NCBI GenBank assembly: GCA_027037055.1
Contig: JALWBR010000046.1
Coordinates: forward strand, 1 to 59,309
Reading direction: 5' to 3'
DNA length: 59,309 nucleotides
DNA from: Aquificales bacterium
Lineage (GTDB): Bacteria; Aquificota; Aquificia; Aquificales; Aquificaceae
In this document: one piece after another, positions 25,064 to 34,239 of the stretch
Numbering within the stretch: the stretch's first letter is position 1
Layout: each line of letters starts with the position of its first letter
Program-made: the position numbers and the translations under genes
The notes under the pieces: model-generated
Seen by the model: only the letters and a program-made list of their open reading frames with translations
Databases searched by the model: none
Told to the model about the DNA's origin: nothing

Positions 25064-26089
25064 ATGTTCTTTCGTAAACTGTTGAATTTCTTCTCAAGCA
25101 GTATAGGTATTGATCTTGGGACCGCAACAACGGTGGTTTATGTTCCTGCCAAGGGAATAGTTGTATATGAACCTTCAATAGTTGCCATTGATGTAAGGAC
25201 AAGAAAAGTTCTCGCTGTAGGTCAAGAAGCTAAGGAGATGGTGGGTAAAACACCCGAAAACATACAAGCCATCAGACCATTGAGGGATGGAGCAATAACG
25301 GATTTTGAAGTAACTCAGGTTATGCTTTCCTATTTTATAAAGAGATCACTCGGTAACACCCTTTTCAGACCGAGACCTCTCGTTGTTATAGGTGTGCCTT
25401 CGGGTATCACACCGGTTGAAAAGAGGGCGGTAATAGATGCGGCAAAAAGTGCGGGTGCAAGGGAGGTTTACCTTATTGCGGAGCCTATGGCTGCTGCAAT
25501 AGGTGCGGATCTCCCCATAGATGAGCCTGTGGGTAATATGATAGTTGATATAGGCGGTGGTACAACGGAGATAGCTGTTATATCCCTTGCTGGTATAGTC
25601 GTTGCAAATTCTCTGAGGATAGCGGGGGATGAAATGAATGAGGCTATAATACAGTACATAAAGAAAAACTTTCACATGCTTATAGGTGAGCAGACAGCGG
25701 AAAGGATAAAGATAGATCTCGGTAGTGCGACCATAGAGGAGGAGGAGAGGAGGATGGAGATAAGGGGAAGGGATATGACAGGCCTTCCGAAAACGGTTGA
25801 GATAACTAACAGACAAACAACTGAAGCTCTTGAAGATATTGTTAATTCCATAATTAATGCGATAAAGGCTGCCTTGGAGAAGACACCCCCAGAGCTTGCG
25901 GCGGATATAGCGGATACGGGTATAACCCTTGCGGGAGGCGGTTCGCTGCTTAGGAATCTTGACAAGAGAATAACTATGGAAACGGGTATAAAGGCAAGAT
26001 ACTGTGATGATCCCATCCTTGCCGTGGCAAAGGGGGTAGGAAGGGTGCTTGATAATATAGAGCTTATTCGCAGAGTTTCCATGGAATGA
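25064..26089 (+). CDS. mreB: Rod shape-determining protein MreB
   Basis: Bacterial actin homologue that guides cylindrical wall growth at the inner membrane. The 341-residue protein has the phosphate-binding loop GIDLGTATT, the second loop VDIGGGTTE, EPMAAAIG and the adenosine motif LAGGGSLL. The N-terminus (FFRKLLNFFSSS) looks like the membrane-binding amphipathic helix. A good AAGGAGA ribosome site precedes the ATG. It heads a plus-strand run mreB-mreC-mreD-mrdA, then mrp and the IscS-like gene. Confidence 0.97.
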   Translation: MFFRKLLNFFSSSIGIDLGTATTVVYVPAKGIVVYEPSIVAIDVRTRKVLAVGQEAKEMVGKTPENIQAIRPLRDGAITDFEVTQVMLSYFIKRSLGNTLFRPRPLVVIGVPSGITPVEKRAVIDAAKSAGAREVYLIAEPMAAAIGADLPIDEPVGNMIVDIGGGTTEIAVISLAGIVVANSLRIAGDEMNEAIIQYIKKNFHMLIGEQTAERIKIDLGSATIEEEERRMEIRGRDMTGLPKTVEITNRQTTEALEDIVNSIINAIKAALEKTPPELAADIADTGITLAGGGSLLRNLDKRITMETGIKARYCDDPILAVAKGVGRVLDNIELIRRVSME

Positions 26090-26889
26090 AAAGGAGACTA
26101 ATACATGTTCAAGTAATTGTATTTGTCGTAGTAGGATTGACCATATTCTTTTCTGGTATTTCAACAAGTCCGTTTATTGAACCTATAATAAGGGTTTTCA
26201 ACAATCTCATTTATCCCATTATGAGCGTCAAAAATGCGCTGGTTCACAAAATAGAGGATACTTTGGATACATATGTGTTTCTGGTAAATGTTCAGAAGGA
26301 GAACAGACAACTTAAGGAAAAAATACAGGAGCTTTATCTTTACGAAGCCCTTTACAGGGAGTGTAGCCTTACAGTTGATAAATTGGGAAAGGATCTTAGG
26401 ACCGATTATTCTCTAAGAAGGTATAGGACCCTTAAGGCTTCAATAATAGGATACGATCCTACCGGCAGGGACAACTATGTAGTAATAAATAAGGGTAAGC
26501 AGGACGGGGTAAAGGAGGGCTACATTGCAGTTAGCGGTGATGTATTACTCGGTATTGTGGGCAAAGTATTCCAGAATACGAGCAAGGTTTATACCGTTTT
26601 TAATCCCAAGCTTAAGCTTTCGGTAGTCGTAAGTAAAACGGGTAAAAAATATATCTACGAAGGGGGATGGCCCCTCGGAAGACTGCTTCATGTAAATATA
26701 GGGGATAAGATTGAAAAGGATTTTGAAATAAGATTGAGGGATGTGAAACGCAGGCTTCCCGCCTTTAAAGTTGGCAGGGTTGAGAGGGTTAATATAGGAG
26801 AAGATCCCTTCTTCAAAAGTGTTTATATTAAACCTTATGTTGATGTAAGGGGAGTAGAATTTACCTTGCTTATAAAAAGGAGTTTGTGA
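26086..26889 (+). CDS. mreC: Rod shape-determining protein MreC
   Basis: Periplasmic scaffold linking MreB to the wall-synthesis enzymes. The 267-residue protein has one N-terminal membrane segment (about 8-28), a coiled-coil stretch (about 62-85) and the double beta-barrel region with GYDPTGRDNYVVINKGKQDGV. The start overlaps the stop of mreB (ATGA). Length and order are standard. Confidence 0.92.
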   Translation: MKRRLIHVQVIVFVVVGLTIFFSGISTSPFIEPIIRVFNNLIYPIMSVKNALVHKIEDTLDTYVFLVNVQKENRQLKEKIQELYLYEALYRECSLTVDKLGKDLRTDYSLRRYRTLKASIIGYDPTGRDNYVVINKGKQDGVKEGYIAVSGDVLLGIVGKVFQNTSKVYTVFNPKLKLSVVVSKTGKKYIYEGGWPLGRLLHVNIGDKIEKDFEIRLRDVKRRLPAFKVGRVERVNIGEDPFFKSVYIKPYVDVRGVEFTLLIKRSL

Positions 26890-27333
26890 ATGTTCTATTT
26901 TCTACTTTTCCTTACGGCGCTTGTTCAAAATCTGTTGTTTATTAGTACAAAATCCTTTGTAATATTCTCTCCCAATATAGTTTTGGCTTTTTTATACTAT
27001 CATAGCCTGAAAGAAACAAAGAATCTTGTATTGAAGGGAGCGATAGGAGGTTTATTTCTTGACCTTATGTTTGATACCCTCGGTTTAAACATAGCAATAA
27101 AATCCTTTATATGTTATCTGATATGGATGATAAGGGAGAAGGTGGTATATGTTCACGGGTTTTATTCCCATCTTCTTTTTTTCTTTCTATTATCCTTTAT
27201 TGATCTTCTTTTGAGGTACGGGCTAATAAGATTCGGCTATGCTATTAAGTTTGATATAGTGGTAGTGCTTATATCCATTGTTATAGAACTCGCTGTTTTT
27301 TCCCTGTTATATGCTATTTATAAAAGGTCATGA
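26890..27333 (+). CDS. mreD: MreD-like rod-shape membrane protein
   Basis: A 147-residue membrane protein with about five hydrophobic segments. Sequence conservation in this family is low, so the call rests on size, topology and its position between mreC (zero spacing) and mrdA (4-base overlap). The motif GAIGGLFLDLMF matches the G-x-x-x-D core seen in MreD proteins. Confidence 0.8.
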   Translation: MFYFLLFLTALVQNLLFISTKSFVIFSPNIVLAFLYYHSLKETKNLVLKGAIGGLFLDLMFDTLGLNIAIKSFICYLIWMIREKVVYVHGFYSHLLFFFLLSFIDLLLRYGLIRFGYAIKFDIVVVLISIVIELAVFSLLYAIYKRS

Positions 27334-29102
27334 CAAGAAGAAGATTCCTATCCCTCTTCTTCTTATTGTGTGCCACCTTTTTGATAATTATGGGTAGACT
27401 TATATATCTTCAGATATTTAAAAGGGATTACTACAGGGAACTTTCAAGAAAGAATTATTTAAGGCTAAAAAGGTTATACGCTCCGAGGGGGGATATACTT
27501 GACAGAAACGGAGAAAAGATGGCTTATGATGTTCCAAGATACAGTTTGTTTATTGATCCTGAAAAGATAAAGGACAGGGAAGAATTGGAAAGGATTTCAA
27601 GATACATAAAGGTTCTTTTTAAGGTTGATATTAATGAGATGATAAAGAAGGGTGATCTTGATCCACTTGAACCTCTTAAGATAAAGGATAATCTTACACA
27701 GGACGAGCTTGAGCGATTTTACAACAACAGTTTCAAACTGCCCGGTGTATTTGTAAATACCATCCCCCATAGGGAGTATCCTTACAAAGAAACCATGGCT
27801 CATGTGGTAGGTTATGTGGGATTGCCAGACAGTGGTGATTTCAGGAAGTACGGGGACAAGATAGGACCTAACAGTCTTGTTGGTAAATACGGTATAGAAA
27901 AGGCAATGGATGATATTCTCCTCGGTGAAATAGGCGGGGAGGAAATTATAGTGAATGCCATAGGAAAACCGGTTAAACTTAATAAGAGGAAAAATCCCGT
28001 AAAGGGAAACACCATAGTACTCACCATTGATATAAGGGTTCAACAGATAATAAGGGATGTACTTGAAGAATCCGGATACAGGGCAGGAGCCGCTATTGTT
28101 CTTAAGGCAAAGACGGGAGAGGTGTTGGGCATGTACAGTATGCCTTCCTTTGACCCAAATAAGGTTTACAAGAACTGGAAAAAGCTCGTAAGGAGTAAAT
28201 TAAAGCCTTTCTTCAACAGGGTAACCATGGCTAAGTACCCACCCGCTTCCGTTGTAAAGGTACCCTTAGCATTTGCCTTTCTTGACACCAAAATTGCACG
28301 ATACTCCGAGGTTATCAAGTGTACTGGTAGATACAGGATAGGTAACAGGGTATTCTACTGTTGGAAGAGGGTAGGTCACGGTGATGAGGATATAGTGGGA
28401 GCCATAAGGGACTCATGTGATGTCTATTTTTATCAAAAGGGTTATAAGCTTGGTCCAAGGAAAATGACATATTATCTGAGGCGTTTTTGTTACGGTGAGG
28501 ATATACCCTTTGAACTGAAGATAAATAAAGGGCTTGTGCCTACACCCTCTTGGAAACTTAAGAAGAAGGGTGAGCTTTGGTATGACGGTGATACTTTAAA
28601 CCTGAGCATAGGTCAAGGGTTTATGCTATCAACTTTAATGGAGCAGACCCTTATGATGATGGGTATAGCCAACAACGGTGTCATATACAGACCCACACTT
28701 ATAAGGGAGATAAGGGACAATAAGAACAGGGTAATATGGAAAAACAAAAGAAAGGTATTCAGGGCTATAAAGGGGAGATTAGAATATTTTGCTATTATAA
28801 AGAGGTCCTTGAGGGAAGTGGTAAGAAGGGGTACTGGAAGGGCAGCCTTTTCTAAGATAGTTGATATAGCAGGTAAGACGGGAACAGCTCAGGTTGCGGC
28901 AATAAGGACAAGGGAAAGAAAGAAGGTGCCGTGGAGATTAAGGGATCATGCATGGTTTGTGGGTTTTGCCCCTTACAGGGATCCTTTGTTTATAGTGGGA
29001 GTTGTTATAGAACACGGAGGTTCGGGAGGTACCGCCGCCGCACCTATAGCCAGAAAAATTTTGGAGCGTATTTATATAACTGGCATCAAATCCGAAATTT
29101 GA
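27330..29102 (+). CDS. mrdA: Penicillin-binding protein 2 (elongation transpeptidase)
   Basis: Class B PBP that crosslinks peptidoglycan during elongation. One N-terminal membrane anchor (5-25) precedes the PBP dimerisation domain (RGDILDRNG near 54) and the transpeptidase domain. Active-site Ser307 lies in the SxxK motif SVVK, followed by SCD in place of SxN and the KTGT motif in AGKTGTAQV. Length (590) is normal. RodA is not adjacent. Confidence 0.94.
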   Translation: MTRRRFLSLFFLLCATFLIIMGRLIYLQIFKRDYYRELSRKNYLRLKRLYAPRGDILDRNGEKMAYDVPRYSLFIDPEKIKDREELERISRYIKVLFKVDINEMIKKGDLDPLEPLKIKDNLTQDELERFYNNSFKLPGVFVNTIPHREYPYKETMAHVVGYVGLPDSGDFRKYGDKIGPNSLVGKYGIEKAMDDILLGEIGGEEIIVNAIGKPVKLNKRKNPVKGNTIVLTIDIRVQQIIRDVLEESGYRAGAAIVLKAKTGEVLGMYSMPSFDPNKVYKNWKKLVRSKLKPFFNRVTMAKYPPASVVKVPLAFAFLDTKIARYSEVIKCTGRYRIGNRVFYCWKRVGHGDEDIVGAIRDSCDVYFYQKGYKLGPRKMTYYLRRFCYGEDIPFELKINKGLVPTPSWKLKKKGELWYDGDTLNLSIGQGFMLSTLMEQTLMMMGIANNGVIYRPTLIREIRDNKNRVIWKNKRKVFRAIKGRLEYFAIIKRSLREVVRRGTGRAAFSKIVDIAGKTGTAQVAAIRTRERKKVPWRLRDHAWFVGFAPYRDPLFIVGVVIEHGGSGGTAAAPIARKILERIYITGIKSEI

Positions 29103-29133
29103 GTGACAACAATCATACATAAATTTTTATAAT
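29103..29133 (+). promoter_or_regulatory. Candidate promoter of mrp
   Basis: A perfect TATAAT (29128-29133) lies 41 bases before the mrp ATG, with GTGACA (29103-29108) 19 bases upstream as a loose -35. It suggests that mrp and the IscS-like gene can be expressed apart from the shape operon. Confidence 0.5.
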
Positions 29134-29174
29134 ACTCTATCCTTAACTTAACAACTAACATAGCGGAGGATCGG

Positions 29175-29993
29175 ATGGACGGTCAAATTCCTATGCAGGA
29201 AACTGTATTTGCTAAAAGGTCTGTACCGGGCGTTAGGCGTATAATTCTTGTCGGAAGCGGTAAGGGTGGTGTGGGTAAATCAACTGTTTCCGCCAATATA
29301 GCCCTTGCGCTTAGCAAACTTAACAGTAAAGTGGGTTTACTTGATGCGGATATATACGGTCCGAGCATACCCAAGATAATGGGAGTGGAAGGGAGCAGGC
29401 TTCAGGTATCTGAAAAAAATAAGATAATACCTATAAGTAAGTGCAATATAAGCCTTGTTTCCATGGGCTTCCTTCTGCCCTCCGAAGATGTGCCTGTTAT
29501 ATGGCGCGGTCCCATGCTTATGAAGGCATTGACACAGATGCTGTTTGATGTGGACTGGAATGACCTTGATTATCTTGTTATAGATTTACCCCCGGGTACC
29601 GGAGATGTACAGCTCACCTTGGCTCAAACCATAAAGATAAACGGGGCGGTTGTAGTAACAACACCTCAGGATGTCGCCCTTGCGGATGTCAGAAAGGCTA
29701 CCGCCATGTTCCAAAAGGTTGAGATTCCCGTCTTGGGTGTAATAGAAAATATGGCTTATTTTATATGTCCAGACAGCGGTAAAAAGTACTATATATTCGG
29801 TAAAGGGAAAACTTCCGAGTTCGCATCCGCATACGGCATTAAGGTATTGGGTTCCATACCCCTTGATCCGGAAGTTGCAGAGCTTTCTGATAAGGGTAAG
29901 CCTGTTGTTATTGAAAAGCCTGATTCCGAGGTTGCGAAGGCTTTTATAGCCATAGGTAAAATCATTAAAGAACTTGTAGAAAAGGAGGAGTAA
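29175..29993 (+). CDS. mrp: Mrp/ApbC-type iron-sulfur carrier ATPase (variant CxxS motif)
   Basis: P-loop ATPase of the Mrp/Nbp35 family, which carries and transfers Fe-S clusters as a dimer. The deviant Walker A GSGKGGVGKST (27-37), DADIYGPSIP and DLPPGTGD are intact. The family CxxC that holds the bridging cluster reads CPDS here: Cys198 is kept but the second Cys is Ser201. The N-terminal MIP18-like domain found in many Mrp proteins is absent (272 residues). A GGAGG site precedes the ATG. It is followed 2 bases later by the IscS-like gene. Confidence 0.9.
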   Translation: MDGQIPMQETVFAKRSVPGVRRIILVGSGKGGVGKSTVSANIALALSKLNSKVGLLDADIYGPSIPKIMGVEGSRLQVSEKNKIIPISKCNISLVSMGFLLPSEDVPVIWRGPMLMKALTQMLFDVDWNDLDYLVIDLPPGTGDVQLTLAQTIKINGAVVVTTPQDVALADVRKATAMFQKVEIPVLGVIENMAYFICPDSGKKYYIFGKGKTSEFASAYGIKVLGSIPLDPEVAELSDKGKPVVIEKPDSEVAKAFIAIGKIIKELVEKEE

Positions 29994-29995
29994 AC

Positions 29996-31216
29996 ATGTT
30001 TTTAGAAAAAAAAGGAAAAAGGATAGCTTATATGGATCATATTGCAACAACACCTGTTGCAGAGGAAGTGCTTGAGGCTATGCTTCCTTACTTCAGGAAG
30101 GACTTTGGAAATCCTACATCCCTTCACAGCTTCGGTCAGAAAGCTAAGAAGGCTATAAATGAGGCACGTGAGAAGATAAATGCCCTTATAAACGGAAACT
30201 CTCCCGAAGAGATACTTTTTACATCTGGAGCCATAGAGGCAAACAACATAGCCATAAAAGGTATTGCTAAGGCTTATGAGAGGAAAGGAAAACACATTAT
30301 AACCACAAAAATAGAACATCACTCAATACTTCACTCGTGCAAGTCTATGGAGAGGGAAGGATGGGAAGTAACTTATCTGGATGTTGATAAGTACGGGTTT
30401 GTGGATAAGGATCAGCTCAGGGATTCAATAAGGGAAGATACGGTTCTCGTGTCCATAGGTCATTCAAACAGGGAGATAGGTACAATCCAAGATATTAAGG
30501 AGCTGGTAAAGATCGTTAAAGAAAAGAATCCGAAGATAATATTCCACACTGATGCTGCTCCCACAGTAGGACATTACTACTTTGATGTACAGGATTTGGG
30601 TGTTGATGCGGTATCTTTCACAGCCCATCTTATGTACGGTCCTAAGGGTGTTGGTGCACTGTGGACTAAGAAGGGGGTAAGGATTAAACCCTTTATAGAA
30701 GGTGGAACGCAAGAGAGAGGTATAAGGGCGGGTACGGAAAATGTTCCTGGTATAGTCGGTTTCGGTGTTGCAGCAGAGCTTACAATGAGGGAACTTGCGG
30801 ACAGGGTAGAAAGGCTTTCAAAATACAGGAATATGATGAGATCTGCTTTTGAGTCTGAGATTGATATGATTGATTTTACAGGTCATCCGGAGAAAAGACT
30901 GCCTCACCATCTGTCCATGATAGTCCATCTTATAGAGGGAGAGGCTATGCTTCTTAGACTTGATCTTATGGGTATAGAAACCGCATCGGGATCCGCATGT
31001 GTATCCCTTGCCCTTAAGCAGTCCCATGTTCTTTCCGCAATAGGTATTCCCAAAGAAGTCTCCAACGGTTCAATAGTATTCAGCTTAGGAAGGGAAACTA
31101 CGGAGGAAGATGTCAAATATGTTATAGAGGAATTTCCCAAAGTTATTAAATGGCTTAGGGAGGTATCACCCTTTACAGCGGAAAATTGGGAGAAATATGT
31201 TAAGGGCGGAAAGTGA
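29996..31216 (+). CDS. IscS/NifS-like protein lacking the PLP lysine
   Basis: A 406-residue protein with the overall sequence of class V cysteine desulfurases: MDHIATTP start, EHH at 107-109, Asp186, and Cys335 in SGSACVS at the sulfur-carrying loop. The PLP-lysine position, normally His-Lys before YGPKG, reads His211-Leu212. Two other cofactor contacts are changed: Asn to Arg159 and Gln to Pro189. Normal PLP chemistry is therefore unlikely. The IscS of Archaeoglobus fulgidus also lacks this lysine, so a scaffold role with free sulfide as the sulfur source is possible. It directly follows mrp; no IscU is adjacent. Confidence 0.88.
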   Translation: MFLEKKGKRIAYMDHIATTPVAEEVLEAMLPYFRKDFGNPTSLHSFGQKAKKAINEAREKINALINGNSPEEILFTSGAIEANNIAIKGIAKAYERKGKHIITTKIEHHSILHSCKSMEREGWEVTYLDVDKYGFVDKDQLRDSIREDTVLVSIGHSNREIGTIQDIKELVKIVKEKNPKIIFHTDAAPTVGHYYFDVQDLGVDAVSFTAHLMYGPKGVGALWTKKGVRIKPFIEGGTQERGIRAGTENVPGIVGFGVAAELTMRELADRVERLSKYRNMMRSAFESEIDMIDFTGHPEKRLPHHLSMIVHLIEGEAMLLRLDLMGIETASGSACVSLALKQSHVLSAIGIPKEVSNGSIVFSLGRETTEEDVKYVIEEFPKVIKWLREVSPFTAENWEKYVKGGK

Positions 31217-31691
31217 TACAGCAGAAGGGCTTAAGGGTGTTAGGGGTTGTTGATGTGTATTCGGAAAGGTTTTTGTCTGTAACTGGGTGTTTAAGGCTTT
31301 GGTTTATCTCAATCAACGGATACAGAAAGAAATCCCTTTCAACAAGGAAGGGATGAGGTACTTTTAAGTGAGGAAGGTCAATAATACTGTTTCCGTAAAG
31401 GAGTATGTCTATGTCTATCTCACGCGGACCCCATCTGAATCTGTCTATCCTTCCTACCCTTTTTTCAATTTGTTTAACAATATTGAGAAGTTCTTCCGGA
31501 AGTATGGTGGTTTCTGCTTTAATAACACAGTTAAGAAAAGGTGCTTGGTTTTCAACACCCCATGGGTTACTCTCATACACGGTGGAAACCTTGAGTATCT
31601 TTATATGGTTTTTGAGTTCTTCTATGGCTCTAAGTATGAAAAATGTGCGGTCTCCTATGTTGCTTCCCAAAGCTAAGAATACAGTTTTCAT
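31200..31691 (-). CDS. folK: HPPK, folate biosynthesis pyrophosphokinase
   Basis: 2-amino-4-hydroxy-6-hydroxymethyldihydropteridine diphosphokinase. The 163-residue protein has LALGSNIGDR at the N-terminus, the substrate-binding YESNPWG and the catalytic stretch RWGPREIDIDILLYG followed by LKVPHPF. No other fol gene is adjacent. The last 17 bases overlap the end of the converging IscS-like gene, and the start is 37 bases from the divergent flavin oxygenase gene. Confidence 0.95.
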   Translation of the reverse strand: MKTVFLALGSNIGDRTFFILRAIEELKNHIKILKVSTVYESNPWGVENQAPFLNCVIKAETTILPEELLNIVKQIEKRVGRIDRFRWGPREIDIDILLYGNSIIDLPHLKVPHPFLVERDFFLYPLIEINQSLKHPVTDKNLSEYTSTTPNTLKPFCCITFRP

Positions 31692-31728
31692 TTACAATCA
31701 TTTTATGTCAATTGAAGGGGTATAGGAT

Positions 31729-32841
31729 ATGGCGTTTAAACCCTTGAGAATAGGAAAGGTAGAAGTTCCCATACCCATCATACAAGGTGGTATGGGTGTT
31801 GGTTTATCATGGGAGCGTTTGGCTGGTCATGTTGCAAAGGAAGGGGCTATAGGGGTCGTTTCTGCGGTAGGAACAGGTTATAGACACCCAAACCTTGTTA
31901 AAAGGGATCGTTTTGGTAGACCCATAGGTTCCGTAAATGTCCACAGTAAGGAGGCTCTTACGAGAATTATAAGGGATGCAAAGGATATATCGGAAGGTAA
32001 TGGAGCCATCGGTGTTAACATACTTGCTGCCATAACAGATTACGGTCGTGTTGCGAGGGATGCAGCGGAAGCGGGAGCTGACCTTATTATATCTGGTGCT
32101 GGTCTTCCCTTAAAATTGCCAGAGTATGTTGAAGGTTACGATGTTGCCCTTGTTCCCATAGTATCTTCCGCAAGGGCTGTAAATCTTATATGTAAAACTT
32201 GGAAAAGGCGATACAACCGCTTGCCCGATGCAATCATTTTGGAAGGACCCCTTTCTGGGGGACATCAGGGTTTCAAATATGAGCAGTGCTTTATGGAGGA
32301 GTATCAGCTTGAAAATCTGTTCTATGAAGTGCTTAAGGAAGTTAAGAAATGGGGCAATATACCCCTTATAGTTGCGGGAGGTATATGGTCACATGAGGAT
32401 ATAAAGTATTTCCTTGAAAGGGGAGCGGACGGTGTACAGATGGCTACCAGATTTATAGCGACCTATGAGTGTGATGCCCCTCTTATCTATAAGGAGCTTC
32501 TTCTCAAGACGAGGAAGGAGGATATTATTCTTCTGAAATCCCCCGTCGGTTACCCTTTAAGGGTTATAAGAACACCATTTATAGAAAGGCTTTTGAATGG
32601 GATTAACGGATGGAATGGTTGTGTTTCCAATTGCGTTGTACCTTGCAATAAGGGAGAGGAGGCAAAAAAGGTAGGCTTTTGTATAGCGGACAGATTGGGA
32701 TATGCATGGCTCGGTGACTATGAGGAGGGTATCTTTATAAGCGGTGCAAACGGTTACAGGCTTCATAAGCAGGGAATGATAAGTGTTAAAAAATTGATTA
32801 ATATACTGACGGGAAAAGAAAAAGACCCAACCTTGACCTGA
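31729..32841 (+). CDS. Nitronate monooxygenase / FabK-like flavin oxidoreductase
   Basis: FMN-dependent TIM-barrel protein of the 2-nitropropane dioxygenase family. The 370-residue protein shows PIIQGGMGVG at the N-terminus, GADLIISGAG, LEGPLSGGHQG (catalytic His region) and VAGGIWSHEDIKYFLERGADGVQMATRF. A C-terminal Cys-rich loop (CVSNCVVPC) is present. Whether it works as nitronate monooxygenase or as enoyl-ACP reductase II cannot be settled here; the long N-terminal insert and the C-terminal Cys loop fit the former better. Confidence 0.83.
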   Translation: MAFKPLRIGKVEVPIPIIQGGMGVGLSWERLAGHVAKEGAIGVVSAVGTGYRHPNLVKRDRFGRPIGSVNVHSKEALTRIIRDAKDISEGNGAIGVNILAAITDYGRVARDAAEAGADLIISGAGLPLKLPEYVEGYDVALVPIVSSARAVNLICKTWKRRYNRLPDAIILEGPLSGGHQGFKYEQCFMEEYQLENLFYEVLKEVKKWGNIPLIVAGGIWSHEDIKYFLERGADGVQMATRFIATYECDAPLIYKELLLKTRKEDIILLKSPVGYPLRVIRTPFIERLLNGINGWNGCVSNCVVPCNKGEEAKKVGFCIADRLGYAWLGDYEEGIFISGANGYRLHKQGMISVKKLINILTGKEKDPTLT

Positions 32842-32864
32842 TATAGATGATAAACTCTTAACCT

Positions 32865-33647
32865 ATGAAGGTAGGGATATTTGGCTACGGAAATATGGGT
32901 AGCGGACTTGCCCTGTGCATAGGTAAGACGGTGGGGAGGGAAAATACGGTCATTTATGATATTGACGAAAGTAAGAGAAACAAGGCGGTTGAAGACGGAT
33001 TCGGCAGTGCCATAGACCCTTACTTCCTCTGCGATGTTTCGGATATAATCCTGATAGCAGTAAAGCCTGCGGATGTGAATAGTCTCCTTCGTGATATATC
33101 GGGAAGGATAAGGGAAAAGCTTATAGTAAGTATAGTTGCAGGTCTCAGTACGGAGAAGATAGCTTCCTTGACTGGAGGAAAAAGGATTATTAGGGTTATG
33201 CCTAATGTAAATGTATTGGTGGGTAAGGGTACCATAGCTTACACCTGCGGTGAGGGTGTGAGTAATGAAGATGAGGAAATATTTTTAAAGGTATTTTCGG
33301 GATGCGGTGATATTTTCAAGATAAAAGAAGATCTGATGAATTCCTTTACAGCTTTGTGCGGTAGCGGTCCTGCCTTTGTTTCCCAATTTGTAAGGGCTTT
33401 AAACTTGGCGGGAGTAAGGGAAGGTTTTGATAGCCAAACATCCCTTAAGCTTGTTTTAAGCCTTGTGGAGGGTACTGTTACCCTTATGAAGGAAAAGGGT
33501 ATGGATCCGGATGATATTGTTTATATGGTTTCATCCCCGGGGGGTACGACTATAGAGGGCGTAAGGTACATGGAGGAAAAGGGATTCGGCGGTCTTGTTA
33601 TAAACACTGTAAGGGAGGCGAGGAGAAGGGCGGAAAATATCGGATGA
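32865..33647 (+). CDS. proC: Pyrroline-5-carboxylate reductase
   Basis: Last step of proline synthesis. The 260-residue protein has the NAD(P)-binding GYGNMGSGLA, IRVMPNVNVLVGKG and the C-terminal family signature SSPGGTTIEGVRYME. Its stop overlaps the start of pgeF (ATGA). The run proC-pgeF-KaiC-like-purH is tightly packed on one strand. Confidence 0.93.
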   Translation: MKVGIFGYGNMGSGLALCIGKTVGRENTVIYDIDESKRNKAVEDGFGSAIDPYFLCDVSDIILIAVKPADVNSLLRDISGRIREKLIVSIVAGLSTEKIASLTGGKRIIRVMPNVNVLVGKGTIAYTCGEGVSNEDEEIFLKVFSGCGDIFKIKEDLMNSFTALCGSGPAFVSQFVRALNLAGVREGFDSQTSLKLVLSLVEGTVTLMKEKGMDPDDIVYMVSSPGGTTIEGVRYMEEKGFGGLVINTVREARRRAENIG

Positions 33648-34219
33648 ATTTTTGTCTGCGTTTACCCTACGGAGAGGTCAGGGTTATATATAAGGAGGGG
33701 TTGCCCAAAAATCTTATATTACCGAGGCAAATACACTCCGCTAATGTGCATGTGGTTTACTGCGACAATACGGGTGAGATTGAGGCGGATGCCCTTATAA
33801 CCGAAAGAAAGGGTATTTATATAGGGGTTAAGACAGCGGATTGCCTTGCGATTGCACTCTTATGCAGGGGTAAGGTTGGTGTAATCCATGCTGGCTGGAG
33901 GGGTTTACTGAAAGGTATTATAGAGGAAACCGCTTTATATTTTAATAATCCTTTGGATACTTATGTTTTCTTTTCACCATCCGCTGGTGTTTGTTGTTAT
34001 GAGGTGGGTGATGAATTCAAAAAATACTTTCCGTTAAGTGTTTATAAAAGGAATGGGGTGTTTCTTGATATTAGAAGGGAAGCACGACTTAGGCTTGAGA
34101 GATTGGGCTTTAGAAGGATTGTTGATTTTAACCTGTGCACCATATGTAACGAGAGACTTCCTTCTTTCAGGAGGGAAGGTACGAGGGAAAGGATGTTTAC
34201 AATAGCAAGGCTGGGGTAA
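33644..34219 (+). CDS. pgeF: PgeF/YfiH-type polyphenol oxidase-fold protein
   Basis: Member of the laccase-domain family now linked to peptidoglycan editing (removal of wrongly placed serine) and to purine nucleoside phosphorylase activity. The 191-residue protein is shorter than usual (about 240) because the N-terminal region is trimmed, but metal-site motifs remain: QIHSANVH, VKTADCLAI and IHAGWRGLLKG. A C-terminal CTICNERLPSFRREG matches the family end. Function is inferred from the family. Confidence 0.85.
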   Translation: MNFCLRLPYGEVRVIYKEGLPKNLILPRQIHSANVHVVYCDNTGEIEADALITERKGIYIGVKTADCLAIALLCRGKVGVIHAGWRGLLKGIIEETALYFNNPLDTYVFFSPSAGVCCYEVGDEFKKYFPLSVYKRNGVFLDIRREARLRLERLGFRRIVDFNLCTICNERLPSFRREGTRERMFTIARLG

Positions 34220-34239
34220 AATGTTAGGTGGAGGCTGAA

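Noticed and set aside
25346-26167. 273-codon frame antisense to mreB
   Set aside because: It is rich in Tyr, Ser and Arg, lacks motifs and lies wholly over a certain gene; a shadow frame.
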